This document shows, in pieces, positions 1 through 7,333 of a DNA stretch of 7,762 bases. The position numbers were made by a program, and so were the translations under genes. Each line of letters starts with the position of its first letter. Position 1 is the stretch's first letter. The DNA is from an uncultured Actinomycetes bacterium (GTDB lineage Bacteria; Actinomycetota; Actinomycetes; Mycobacteriales; Nakamurellaceae). The stretch covers positions 1 through 7,762 of the forward strand of contig CALANS010000046.1 of assembly GCA_937926105.1 (NCBI GenBank). Reading direction: 5' to 3'. Below the pieces are notes generated by a model that searched no databases, was not told the DNA's origin, and saw only the letters and a program-made list of their open reading frames with translations.

Positions 1-108
1 TGCGGTCTGCGTGCGGGAGGCCTCGTCCGCGTGCCGAGTTGCGGTCTGCGTGCGGAACCGCGGTCTGCGTACCCGATCGTGTACGCAGACCGCAGACCGA
101 CACGCAGA
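1..108. repeat. Cluster of GCGGTCTGCGT direct and inverted repeats
   Basis: The 11-mer GCGGTCTGCGT occurs at 2-12, 41-51 and 60-70, and its reverse complement at 83-93. Degraded copies follow at about 92-108. The first two copies sit inside an identical 16-mer (1-16 and 40-55). The cluster lies directly upstream of the acyl-CoA dehydrogenase, and no convincing coding frame runs through it. The repeat spacing (39 nt, then 19 nt) is irregular, so this is not a CRISPR or a simple tandem array. It could be a dispersed intergenic repeat, a terminator region of the gene to the left, or clustered binding sites. The copies are read directly; the role is unknown. Confidence 0.75.
60..93. promoter_or_regulatory. 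Near-perfect 34-bp palindrome (operator or terminator hairpin)
   Basis: A 13-bp arm at 60-72 is exactly complementary to 81-93. The 8-nt centre contains the palindrome CGATCG (74-79), so 16 of the 17 base pairs of the 34-bp dyad match; only 73/80 fails. As RNA it would fold into a long G+C-rich hairpin, but no T-tract follows, so a classical intrinsic terminator is not shown. As DNA the dyad lies about 60 nt before the acyl-CoA dehydrogenase start, a plausible place for a TetR- or GntR-type dimeric repressor. The symmetry is certain; the function is inferred. Confidence 0.55.
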
Positions 109-152
109 TCACCGGTCAAGAATGTCCCGACTGCACAGAGAGGCCCAATGCT

Positions 153-1307
153 ATGGCCGACCGCCAGATACTCACCGACGAGCTGCTGGGGCGGATCCGG
201 GGCCGCGCGGCCAGCTACGATCGTGAGAATCGTTTCCCGACCGAGGATCTCGACGACCTGAGGGCTGCCGGCTACTTCACGGCGCTGGTGCCGCAGGAGC
301 TCGGCGGCGGCGGCCTGTCCCTGACAGAACTGGCCCACGAGCAGTTGCGACTGGCCGGAGCGGCCCCGGCCACCGCGCTCGCGGTGAACATGCACCAGGT
401 GTGGATGGGAGTCGCCCGCTACCTGCATGGCCGTGGCGAGGCGGTGACGGATTTCATCCTGACCGACGCGCTGGCCGGCGAGGTGTACGCGTTCGGCATC
501 TCCGAGCCCGGCAACGACCTGGTGCTGTTCGGCTCGTCCACCCGCGCCGAACCGGACGGTGCCGGAGGATTCTCCTTCCACGGCACCAAGATCTTCACCT
601 CGCTGTCTCCGGTGTGGACCAGGCTGGGCACCTTCGGCACCGACTCCTCGGACCCCGATGATCCCCGCAGCGTGTTCGCCTTCATCGCTCGCGAGGGCAG
701 CGGCTTCGAGATCAAGCAGGATTGGGACACCCTGGGCATGCGGGCGTCCCAATCCTGCACCACCATCCTGACCGGCGCGCACGCCCCCGCCGATCGGGTT
801 GTTCGGCGTATCAAGCCGGGCCCCACGCGAGACCCGTTCGTGTTCGGCATCTTTGCCTGCTTCGAGCTGCTGTTGGCCTCGGTGTACACCGGTATCGCCC
901 GCCGCGCACTGGATCTGGCCGTCGAGGCGGTGCAGCGCAGGACGTCGGCCCGCCATGGTGGACGCTCCTACGCGCAGGATCCGGATGCCCGGCGCCGGAT
1001 CGCCGCTGCCGCCGTCGCGCTGGACGGCGTCTTTCCGCAGATCGACGCGGCGACCGCCGACATCGACCATGGCGTGGATCGAGGTGATCTGTGGATGCCG
1101 CAACTGTCGGCGATCAAGCACCGGGCGACCGAGACCGCGGTGTCGGTGACGACGACGGCGATGCGCGCGGCCGGCGGGTCGTCGTACTTCACCCGCAACG
1201 AGCTCTCCCGGCTGTACCGGGATGTGTTGGCCGGGACATTTCACCCCTCCAGCGAGGACTCCCTGTACGCCGCCTGGGCGAACGCGCTGCTGGGGCCACT
1301 GGAGTAG
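153..1307 (+). CDS. Acyl-CoA dehydrogenase family flavoprotein
   Basis: The 384-residue product has the full acyl-CoA dehydrogenase layout: a helical N-terminal domain (about 1-110), a beta-barrel middle domain (about 111-215) and a C-terminal four-helix domain. Recognisable FAD/substrate segments are FGISEPGND (114-122), TKIFTS (145-150) and TLGMRAS (193-199). Family members oxidise acyl-CoA thioesters at C2-C3 with FAD and pass electrons to ETF. The C-terminal segment RLYRDVLAGTFHPSSEDS (353-370) replaces the usual YEGTSE-type motif carrying the catalytic glutamate. The Glu in SSEDS may serve, but this could also be a divergent dehydrogenase or flavin-monooxygenase-like member. ATG 153 was chosen because AGAGAGG (137-143) precedes it by 9 nt; ATG 148 is out of frame. 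A gap of about 280 nt separates it from the glycosyltransferases, so a shared pathway is not implied. The substrate cannot be predicted. Confidence 0.93.
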   Translation: MADRQILTDELLGRIRGRAASYDRENRFPTEDLDDLRAAGYFTALVPQELGGGGLSLTELAHEQLRLAGAAPATALAVNMHQVWMGVARYLHGRGEAVTDFILTDALAGEVYAFGISEPGNDLVLFGSSTRAEPDGAGGFSFHGTKIFTSLSPVWTRLGTFGTDSSDPDDPRSVFAFIAREGSGFEIKQDWDTLGMRASQSCTTILTGAHAPADRVVRRIKPGPTRDPFVFGIFACFELLLASVYTGIARRALDLAVEAVQRRTSARHGGRSYAQDPDARRRIAAAAVALDGVFPQIDAATADIDHGVDRGDLWMPQLSAIKHRATETAVSVTTTAMRAAGGSSYFTRNELSRLYRDVLAGTFHPSSEDSLYAAWANALLGPLE

Positions 1308-1431
1308 GCCTCCGTGCAGAGCCGGGCAACTTTCGAATCGCTTGCCACGCCGACAGTCCGGGTTGCCGCGCAGTCGTTCGAGGAGGAGGTTAGTCACCTG
1401 CGTACCAGAACGGAACGGGGAGGTGCGGGAC

Positions 1432-1586
1432 ATGGCGCTGACCGATCTGCTCCGACCCGCCCACTGCGCGTTCATCGCGGAGTGGCCCCAGGTCACGGGC
1501 CGAGCAGCGCGCGTGCGACGGTTGCGGCCTGTCATTGAGCTCACCGTTCAGCCGGATGATCCCGCCCGGCAAGTACCCTCCAAACC
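1432..1586 (+). pseudogene. Possible 5' remnant of a lost gene (starts MALTDLLRPAH)
   Basis: ATG 1432 has a good ribosome binding site (GGGGAGG, 1417-1423, 8 nt upstream) and opens a frame reading MALTDLLRPAHCAFIAEW. The frame stays open until 2001, but from 1587 it runs through glycosyltransferase A, whose own frame clearly carries the conserved protein. The opening residues vaguely recall N-termini of isochorismatase-like cysteine hydrolases, where a D/R-P-x-H-x-A-hydrophobic start leads into the first beta strand; no catalytic residues follow. I read it as a real start site whose body has been deleted or replaced. It may equally be a short unannotated ORF or chance. Another purine-rich tract (AGGAGGAGG, 1381-1389) lies upstream without an obvious start. 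Confidence 0.25.
1574..1586 (+). promoter_or_regulatory. Putative -10 element (TACCCT) for a leaderless transcript
   Basis: TACCCT at 1574-1579 fits the actinobacterial TANNNT -10 consensus and ends 7 nt before ATG 1587. Transcription would then start at or next to the A of the start codon. There is no Shine-Dalgarno sequence ahead of that ATG, as expected for a leaderless mRNA, a common arrangement in mycobacteria. No convincing -35 hexamer is visible at the right distance. Placement is seen; promoter activity is inferred. Confidence 0.4.
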
Positions 1587-2672
1587 ATGGCTGACGGACG
1601 CGCAGGCGAGGACGGCGTCCACGCGTCCGCCGATCTTGGGAAAGTGCTGGAAAGTGACGGCTGGATCGGACCAAGATCACCGCGACCTGCAAAAACGCCG
1701 GCCGGTGTGGATCGCGAGGTCGAAAAACAGCAGATCCCACGGGTGGTCGCCGTGGTGGTGGCCTACAACCGGCGCGACCTGCTCGTCGAGGCGCTGGACG
1801 CGCTGGCAGCGCAGCGCCGCCCGGCCGACGGCGTGCTGGTCGTCGACAACGCCTCGCCGGACGATTCGGCCGAGCTCGCCCGGAACCATCCGCTCGGGCC
1901 GGCGGTGCTCTCGCTGCCCACCAACACCGGGGGATCCGGCGGGTTCGCGGCCGGGATTGCCCACGCCGTCACCGATATGGCCGCCGACTACGTCTGGCTG
2001 ATGGACGACGACACCATCCCCAGCCCGACCGCGCTGGCCTTCCTGTTGGACGCGGTGCGCGCGTATCCGGGCCGCGTCGCGATCGCCGGCAGCCGGGCGG
2101 TGTGGATCGACGGGCGCGACCACCCGATGAACACCCCGCGGACCCGACCGCTGGCCACTCCCCGGCAGCGTGCCAGGGCGGCGCTGGTGGGAGCGCGTCC
2201 GGTGCGCTCGTCATCGTTCGTGTCCATGCTCGTCGACGTCGAGGCGATCCGCCGGCACGGGCTGCCGATGGCCGACTACTTCATCTGGAACGACGACTTC
2301 GAGTACTCCTGCCGGCTGCTGCGGCACGACACCGGTCTGTTCGTCCCGGGCAGCGTGGTGGAGCACCGCACCAAGGTGTTCGGCGGGTCGGATGCCGACC
2401 CCGGGGAGCGGTTCTACTACGAGGTGCGCAACAAGCTGTGGATGCTGCTCCGCTCCTCGGCGCTCTCGCCGGCCGGCCGGGTGCTGTACACCGCTGCGAC
2501 GCTGCGGCGCTGGGCGCGGCTGCTGCTGCGGTCGCGGGAGCGGACGGTATTGCTGCACGCGGCGCGCCGCGGGCTGCGCGATGCCCGCCGGCCGCCGCGG
2601 GATACGGCTGCGGTGCTGGCCGAGGTAGGAGTCGATGCGTCCCTGGGTGGCGGGGCAGGGGACCAGCGGTGA
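1587..2672 (+). CDS. GT2-family glycosyltransferase A (GlfT1/rhamnosyltransferase-like)
   Basis: The 361-residue protein has a GT-A fold of the COG1216 type, which includes mycobacterial GlfT1 and rhamnosyltransferases. After about 50 poorly conserved residues, the domain starts with RVVAVVVAYNRRD (52-64). It continues with VVDNAS (85-90), NTGGSGGF (113-120), the metal/nucleotide-binding triplet DDD (140-142), WNDDFEYSCRL (234-244) with the likely catalytic acidic pair, and VVEH (257-260) with a metal-binding histidine. It should transfer a sugar, plausibly Galf from UDP-Galf or rhamnose, to a lipid-linked acceptor on the cytoplasmic membrane face. No transmembrane helix is evident. ATG 1587 suits a leaderless transcript; GTG 1707 is the main alternative and would remove 40 non-conserved residues. 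The gene ends in GACCAGCGGTGA, whose last four bases hold the start of the next gene. Acceptor and donor are unproven. Confidence 0.88.
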   Translation: MADGRAGEDGVHASADLGKVLESDGWIGPRSPRPAKTPAGVDREVEKQQIPRVVAVVVAYNRRDLLVEALDALAAQRRPADGVLVVDNASPDDSAELARNHPLGPAVLSLPTNTGGSGGFAAGIAHAVTDMAADYVWLMDDDTIPSPTALAFLLDAVRAYPGRVAIAGSRAVWIDGRDHPMNTPRTRPLATPRQRARAALVGARPVRSSSFVSMLVDVEAIRRHGLPMADYFIWNDDFEYSCRLLRHDTGLFVPGSVVEHRTKVFGGSDADPGERFYYEVRNKLWMLLRSSALSPAGRVLYTAATLRRWARLLLRSRERTVLLHAARRGLRDARRPPRDTAAVLAEVGVDASLGGGAGDQR

Positions 2673-2792
2673 CGGGACCAGCGGGCGACGACTCAACGGC
2701 GATGGGACCAGCGGGCCAGAACCCAGTGGTGACGCGGCCAGCGGTGACGGCGCCGGGCCAGAACTCAGCGGCGATGGCGACAGCGGTGACGG
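2663..2792 (+). repeat. Degenerate start-site repeat array inside the 5' end of glycosyltransferase B
   Basis: The core CCAGCGGTGACGG occurs at 2663-2675 and 2738-2750, with a one-mismatch copy at 2780-2792. Related copies with ATG in place of GTG lie around 2702 and 2774. CGGGCCAGAAC recurs at 2712 and 2754, a 42-nt (14-codon) spacing. Seven in-frame ATG/GTG codons result (2669, 2702, 2726, 2729, 2744, 2774, 2786). The encoded peptide repeats VTGPAG-like units. The array appears to have arisen by duplication of a translation initiation region. Confidence 0.75.
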
Positions 2793-3649
2793 GGCCAGCG
2801 GGGGCGCTCCCCTTCAGCCTGCTGCTGCCGGTCTACGCGGGTGACCGGGCCGACTTCCTGCGCCGCGCCTTCGACTCTGCCACCGTCGAGCAGACCCGCC
2901 GTCCCGACGAGGCGGTGATCGTTCGGGACGGCCCCGTCGGCCCTCGGTTGGAGGCCGAGCTCGCCGACATCGAGCGCCGGTCGGTGGTGCCCGTCACCGT
3001 CGTCGCGCTGCCGGACAACGGCGGGCTGGCCCGTGCGTTGCAGGCCGGCCTGGCCCGGGCCCGGCACGAGGTGATCGCCCGCGCCGATGCCGACGACGTC
3101 TCGCAGCCGGACCGGTTCGCCGCGCAGCTGCCGGTCATCGAGGCCGGGGCCGACCTGGTGGGTTCGGCGCTGGCCGAGTTCTCCACGGACGAGCACGTCA
3201 CCGGCACGGTCCGCGTGATGCCGACCGAGCCCGGCGACATCGCCCGGTACGCCCGGATGGCGGACCCGTTTAACCACCCCACCGTGGTGTTCCGCAAGCA
3301 GGCCGTGGCCGACGCTGGCGGGTATGAGGACCTGAAACTGATGGAGGACTACCTGCTGTTCGCCCGGATGATCGCCGGTGGGGCGCGGGTGCGCAATGTC
3401 CCCGACGTCCTGGTGCACTACCGGGTCGGGGCCGGCGCCTACCACCGGCGCGGCGGCCGCGCGATGCTGCGTTCGGAGCTGGCGCTGCAGCGGCAACTGC
3501 GCCGGGAGGGCTTCACCACTCGATGGCAGTACCTGCGCAACCTCGCCGTCCGGGGTACCTATCGGCTGGTGCCGGTACCCTTGCGGCGATGGGCCTATCG
3601 CTCGTTGCTGGTCACACGTCGACTCCCAGGGGTGCTGCGCCGACCATGA
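2669..3649 (+). CDS. GT2-family glycosyltransferase B (AmsE-like)
   Basis: The 326-residue product has a low-complexity N-terminus (1-46) made of VTGPAG-like repeats, then a GT-A domain beginning at LPFSLLLPVYAGDR (47-60). Motifs are VIVRDGPVG (83-91), DNGGLARALQAGL (116-128), the DXD-bearing ARADADD (137-143), DPFNHPTVVFRK (199-210) and LMEDYLLFARM (224-234) with the acidic catalytic pair. The order matches GT2 enzymes of the amylovoran AmsE type, which add sugars to polysaccharide repeat units. GTG 2669 overlaps the preceding stop as GTGA, suggesting coupled translation, but six further in-frame starts lie in the repeat array, up to GTG 2786. The last would still leave the whole catalytic domain. 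Its stop (3647-3649) overlaps the ATG of a mini-ORF. Neighbouring glf suggests a role in a Galf-containing glycan; donor and acceptor are unknown. Confidence 0.87.
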   Translation: MTGPAGDDSTAMGPAGQNPVVTRPAVTAPGQNSAAMATAVTGPAGALPFSLLLPVYAGDRADFLRRAFDSATVEQTRRPDEAVIVRDGPVGPRLEAELADIERRSVVPVTVVALPDNGGLARALQAGLARARHEVIARADADDVSQPDRFAAQLPVIEAGADLVGSALAEFSTDEHVTGTVRVMPTEPGDIARYARMADPFNHPTVVFRKQAVADAGGYEDLKLMEDYLLFARMIAGGARVRNVPDVLVHYRVGAGAYHRRGGRAMLRSELALQRQLRREGFTTRWQYLRNLAVRGTYRLVPVPLRRWAYRSLLVTRRLPGVLRRP

Positions 3650-3674
3650 TGCGCACGAAGGGCAGAGGGCACCG

Positions 3675-3678
<4 letters not shown>
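3646..3678 (+). CDS. Ten-codon coupled mini-ORF 1 (MMRTKGRGHR)
   Basis: ATG 3646 overlaps the stop of glycosyltransferase B as ATGA. The ORF reads MMRTKGRGHR and stops with TGA 3676-3678, which overlaps the ATG of the next mini-ORF, again as ATGA. Its last codons contain GCAGAGGG, which would act as the ribosome binding site for that next start. It is most likely a translational relay rather than a functional peptide. The frame is certain; expression is inferred from the tight overlaps on both sides. Confidence 0.45.
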
Positions 3679-4969
<1,291 letters not shown>

Positions 4970-5000
4970 CGGCCAATCGGATGTGCAGAGCCGGCAGTGG

Positions 5001-5014
5001 TGGAGTACGGGTCC
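5001..5014 (+). promoter_or_regulatory. Ribosome binding site of the glfT2 leader ORF
   Basis: GGAG at 5002-5005 (within TGGTGGAG) lies 9 nt before ATG 5015. By contrast neither ATG 5038 nor GTG 5056 of glfT2 has a clear Shine-Dalgarno sequence of its own. This supports ribosome entry at the leader ORF with re-initiation at glfT2. Confidence 0.45.
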
Positions 5015-5059
5015 ATGCATCAGGCGCTCGTTAACTCATGTGCTGGGCACCAGCGGTGA
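5015..5059 (+). CDS. 14-codon leader ORF coupled to glfT2 (MHQALVNSCAGHQR)
   Basis: A 14-residue ORF begins 45 nt after the glf stop behind a reasonable ribosome binding site. It ends in CACCAGCGGTGA, where the last four bases (5056-5059) combine its stop with the GTG start of the glfT2-like gene. The ending is nearly the same as that of glycosyltransferase A (GACCAGCGGTGA), which couples to glycosyltransferase B in the same way. It resembles a translational leader rather than a peptide with its own function. No attenuator hairpin or run of regulatory codons is visible. Confidence 0.45.
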   Translation: MHQALVNSCAGHQR

Positions 5060-6858
5060 CGGCGCCGACGCTGGCCGGCCTGGCGCTGCCGGGCGACCGG
5101 CCCCGCGAGCTGTTCTGGCGGGGTGCAGTCGAACCCGACGGGCACGGCGGGCTGGTGCTGGAGGACGGGGGGCACCTGGATCTGGGGACCTGGTTCAACG
5201 CCGCGCCCGTCGGATGGTGGCGTGAGATCCTGGGAATCACGACGATCCGGCTGGTTGTCTCGGGGTTCGGCGACCTGACCATCCGCTCCGCCACGGAGGG
5301 CGCCGGCGCGGTGCTGCGGCGGGGCCGGCTCGACGGAACGCGTACCTACGACCTGCCCGTCTCGGCCGATGCCCGCTGGTACTGGCTGGAGCTGGATGCG
5401 GCCACCGGGCCGGCGAATCTAACGTCCCTGCGCTGGGTGCTGCCGGAAGCCGAGCCGGCAGCCGGGGGATCGACCCCGCCGAAGGTCACCGTGGTGGTGC
5501 CCACCTACGGCCGCGAGCAGGATGCCCTGGCACAGGTAGGCCGGCTGCTCGACCCGGCCATGGCCGATGTCGTCGCCCGGGTGGTGCTGGTCGACCAGGC
5601 GCGTACGGTGCGCGATGCCCCCGCTGCCGGACAGGTGATCGCGGCCTCCGGCGGCCGACTGTTGTTGCGCGAGCAGGACAATCTCGGCGGCTCCGGGGGC
5701 TACGCCCGCGGCATGCTGGAGTCGCTGGCGTACCCCGAGGACGCGGTGTTGCTGCTGGACGACGACGCGCGGATCGAGCCGGAGGGGCTGCGCCGCATGC
5801 TGACCCTCATCGGATGCGCGCGGTCGCGGGGCCGGCAGCTGATCGTGGGGACGCCGCTGCTGTCCGCCGAGCGACCCAGCCGGGTGGAGGCGCTGGCGGA
5901 GGGGGTACGACGGCGCGATTTCCGTTGGGGCCCTACCGATCGGATCGGTGACGGGATCGACGTCTGCGTCACCGGCCCGGAAGGCTGGTCGTTCGCCGAC
6001 CCGAGGGCACCGGTTGATTACACCGGCTGGTGGGGAACGCTGCTGCCGCCCGGCGCCGTTGCGGAATTGGGGCTGCCCGCGCCGTACTTCCTCAAGTGGG
6101 ACGACGCCGAGTACGGGCTGCGGGCACGCCGGGCGGGATATCGGGTGGCTTGCATGCCGGGGACCGGGGCGTGGCATCCGACCTGGGCAGCCAAGGGCAC
6201 CATTGCTTCCTGGGCGGCGTGGCCCCTGCACCGCAACAGGATTGCCACTGCCGCCGCCTACGGCGCGGGCCGGGGAGTGCTTGTCGACTCGCTGCTGCAC
6301 CAGATCAAGCACGTGCTGAGCCTGCAGTACGGCACGGCCGACCTGTGGGATGCGGCGCTGGCGCAGATGCTGTCCGGGCCTGACTGGCTGCGGCAGGATC
6401 TGCGCGCCACCCGCGACCGGGCCCAGGCTGTGCTCGATGCGCAACCCACGGCCCACGCGGGCGCTACCCCAGGCGTCGCTCGGGTTCGCCACTCCGACCG
6501 TGCGTCAGCACCGGATGTGGTTGCGGCGTCGGCGGTTCCGAGTCGCAGCGCCGTGGCGGTGGGTGCGCTTCGGGCGGTGGCGGGCCTGGTACGCCGGACG
6601 TCGGCCCGGGCGGTGACGCGAGTGACGGCGCCGGAGTTCACCTGGCAGATCGGGCTCGGCCGGGACGTCGTGATCCTGGACGGCACCGATCGAACGCTGG
6701 TCCGCGACCCGGCCCGGGCTCGTCGCGCACTGCTCCGTACGGCGCGGCTGCACCTGCTGGCGGCCCGCCGGTGGGGTGCGCTGCGCCGCGCTTACGGGCG
6801 GGCGCTGCCGACCGCCGTCACCGCCGAGCGCTGGCGGACCATCATCGAACAGAGGTAG
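5056..6858 (+). CDS. glfT2: GlfT2-like galactofuranosyltransferase
   Basis: GlfT2 is the processive enzyme that builds the galactan chain of arabinogalactan from UDP-Galf on a decaprenyl-linked primer at the inner membrane face. This 600-residue protein shows the family layout. An N-terminal beta-sandwich carries TWFNAAPVGWW (45-55). A GT-A domain follows with VTVVVPTYGR (144-153), QDNLGGSGGYARG (207-219), metal-binding LDDDA (234-238), KWDDAEYGLR (347-356) with the catalytic Asp pair and WHPTW (373-377) with the metal-binding His. The last part is a helical C-terminal domain (about 390-600). Offsets from M. tuberculosis GlfT2 landmarks (D256/D258, D371/D372, H396) stay at 21-22, so the core is intact; the whole is about 37 residues shorter. 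GTG 5056 was chosen for its GTGA overlap with the leader ORF; ATG 5038 would add six residues. Divergence leaves open a paralogue acting on another Galf glycan. Confidence 0.87.
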   Translation: MTAPTLAGLALPGDRPRELFWRGAVEPDGHGGLVLEDGGHLDLGTWFNAAPVGWWREILGITTIRLVVSGFGDLTIRSATEGAGAVLRRGRLDGTRTYDLPVSADARWYWLELDAATGPANLTSLRWVLPEAEPAAGGSTPPKVTVVVPTYGREQDALAQVGRLLDPAMADVVARVVLVDQARTVRDAPAAGQVIAASGGRLLLREQDNLGGSGGYARGMLESLAYPEDAVLLLDDDARIEPEGLRRMLTLIGCARSRGRQLIVGTPLLSAERPSRVEALAEGVRRRDFRWGPTDRIGDGIDVCVTGPEGWSFADPRAPVDYTGWWGTLLPPGAVAELGLPAPYFLKWDDAEYGLRARRAGYRVACMPGTGAWHPTWAAKGTIASWAAWPLHRNRIATAAAYGAGRGVLVDSLLHQIKHVLSLQYGTADLWDAALAQMLSGPDWLRQDLRATRDRAQAVLDAQPTAHAGATPGVARVRHSDRASAPDVVAASAVPSRSAVAVGALRAVAGLVRRTSARAVTRVTAPEFTWQIGLGRDVVILDGTDRTLVRDPARARRALLRTARLHLLAARRWGALRRAYGRALPTAVTAERWRTIIEQR

Positions 6859-6982
6859 TCAGGCGGCCCAACTCGACAAGTTCCTCGGCAAGTGCGTCCA
6901 TGCAGTGCGGTCGGTACGGGTCGATGGCGGTGACGAGAATCGTGTCGCTGGGCCGGATCCGGGTTCGCTGATGCAGTGCTTG
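6842..6982 (-). pseudogene. C-terminal fragment of an unidentified minus-strand gene
   Basis: On the minus strand a frame ending in TGA (6842-6844) reads RIRPSDTILVTAIDPYRPHC, then a segment that includes MDALAEELVELGRL, and ends TTSVR. Its balanced residue mix and helical heptad look like genuine protein rather than a shadow of the G+C-rich + strand. Upstream of about 6982 the same frame becomes a proline/histidine/arginine-rich string with no evident start. The only ATG in the convincing part (6899-6901) would give 19 residues. The fragment overlaps the 3' end of glfT2 by 17 nt, in convergent orientation. I do not recognise the family. A frameshift or deletion relic is the simplest reading; chance cannot be excluded. 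Confidence 0.35.
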
Positions 6983-7190
6983 CCGATGTGAGCGGGGTGG
7001 CGCGGCGAGCGACGAGGCCGGTGTGGGGTGCTGGCGGTGCGGCGGGGCGTGGTGCTGGGATCTGCGTGGCGCACGCGGTATCCACGATGGTGTTGTTGTT
7101 TGTGTGCGCTGGGTGATCGTTGGGGGGTTATGGTGGTGCTGAGAGCCGGGTATTCATGGCTGTTTGTCGCCTGATTCGGGACCGTCCGCT

Positions 7191-7205
7191 ACCTACGGTG
7201 TAGGT
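7191..7205. promoter_or_regulatory. Inverted repeat ACCTAC-GGT-GTAGGT (possible operator)
   Basis: Six-base arms at 7191-7196 and 7200-7205 flank GGT. The size and sequence resemble operators of TetR-family regulators of lipid or envelope genes in actinobacteria, but no regulator gene is adjacent in the window. It lies about 40 nt upstream of the proposed -35 box of the downstream secreted-protein gene. As RNA it would give only a weak hairpin. Confidence 0.3.
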
Positions 7206-7245
7206 CTGTTAGGTGTCCTTCTCCGTCTCATTCTATGTGTAACTG

Positions 7246-7274
7246 TTGCCCGATCCGTCCGGTGGGTCTAGCGT
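7246..7274 (+). promoter_or_regulatory. Putative promoter TTGCCC-N17-TAGCGT
   Basis: TTGCCC (7246-7251) and TAGCGT (7269-7274) are separated by exactly 17 nt, the preferred housekeeping sigma-factor spacing, and the -10 fits TANNNT. Transcription would begin near 7281, leaving a leader of about 53 nt before ATG 7334. No second gene competes for this promoter. The match is modest and not experimentally grounded. Confidence 0.4.
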
Positions 7275-7333
7275 GCTCGATTACCTGTTTGTGAGCTGTG
7301 TGTGAGCGCGTGGTGTGTGGCGAGGAGGTCGTG

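Larger units (their letters stand above)
6859..7333. other. Long intergenic region, G/T-rich on the + strand
   Basis: Apart from the minus-strand fragment at its left end, no supported gene, tRNA or rRNA is visible. From about 7000 the + strand becomes markedly rich in G and T compared with the glycosyltransferase block, and part of 7080-7300 is less G+C-rich. It holds a 10-bp palindrome CCGGATCCGG (6953-6962), a 5-bp stem GCGTG/CACGC with a 3-nt loop (7064-7076), the inverted repeat at 7191-7205 and a promoter at 7246-7274. No intrinsic terminator with a T-tract was found after glfT2. Confidence 0.6.

Noticed and set aside
1535..1579. TTGAGC or TTCAGC as a -35 box for the 1574 -10 element
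   Set aside because: Spacers of 33 and 21 nt are outside the normal range.
2102..2668. Upstream extension of the glycosyltransferase B frame inside glycosyltransferase A
   Set aside because: It is out of frame with conserved glycosyltransferase A motifs and reads as arginine/alanine-rich noise. GTG 2669 at the stop overlap is a far better start.
2765..3496. Minus-strand ORF (243 codons) opposite glycosyltransferase B
   Set aside because: It is a shadow frame of a gene with conserved GT-A motifs and has no motifs of its own.
5419..6492. Long minus-strand ORF (357 codons) opposite glfT2
   Set aside because: It mirrors the codon bias of glfT2 and is rich in P, G, R and H without motifs.
6622..6633. 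Copy of GTGACGGCGCCG inside glfT2
   Set aside because: It is a shorter partial match to the 18-mer, in ordinary coding sequence with common codons, and not at a start site. It warns that the motif has some background frequency.
6953..6962. CCGGATCCGG palindrome as a terminator or operator
   Set aside because: At 10 bp with no loop and no T-tract, it is expected by chance in G+C-rich DNA.
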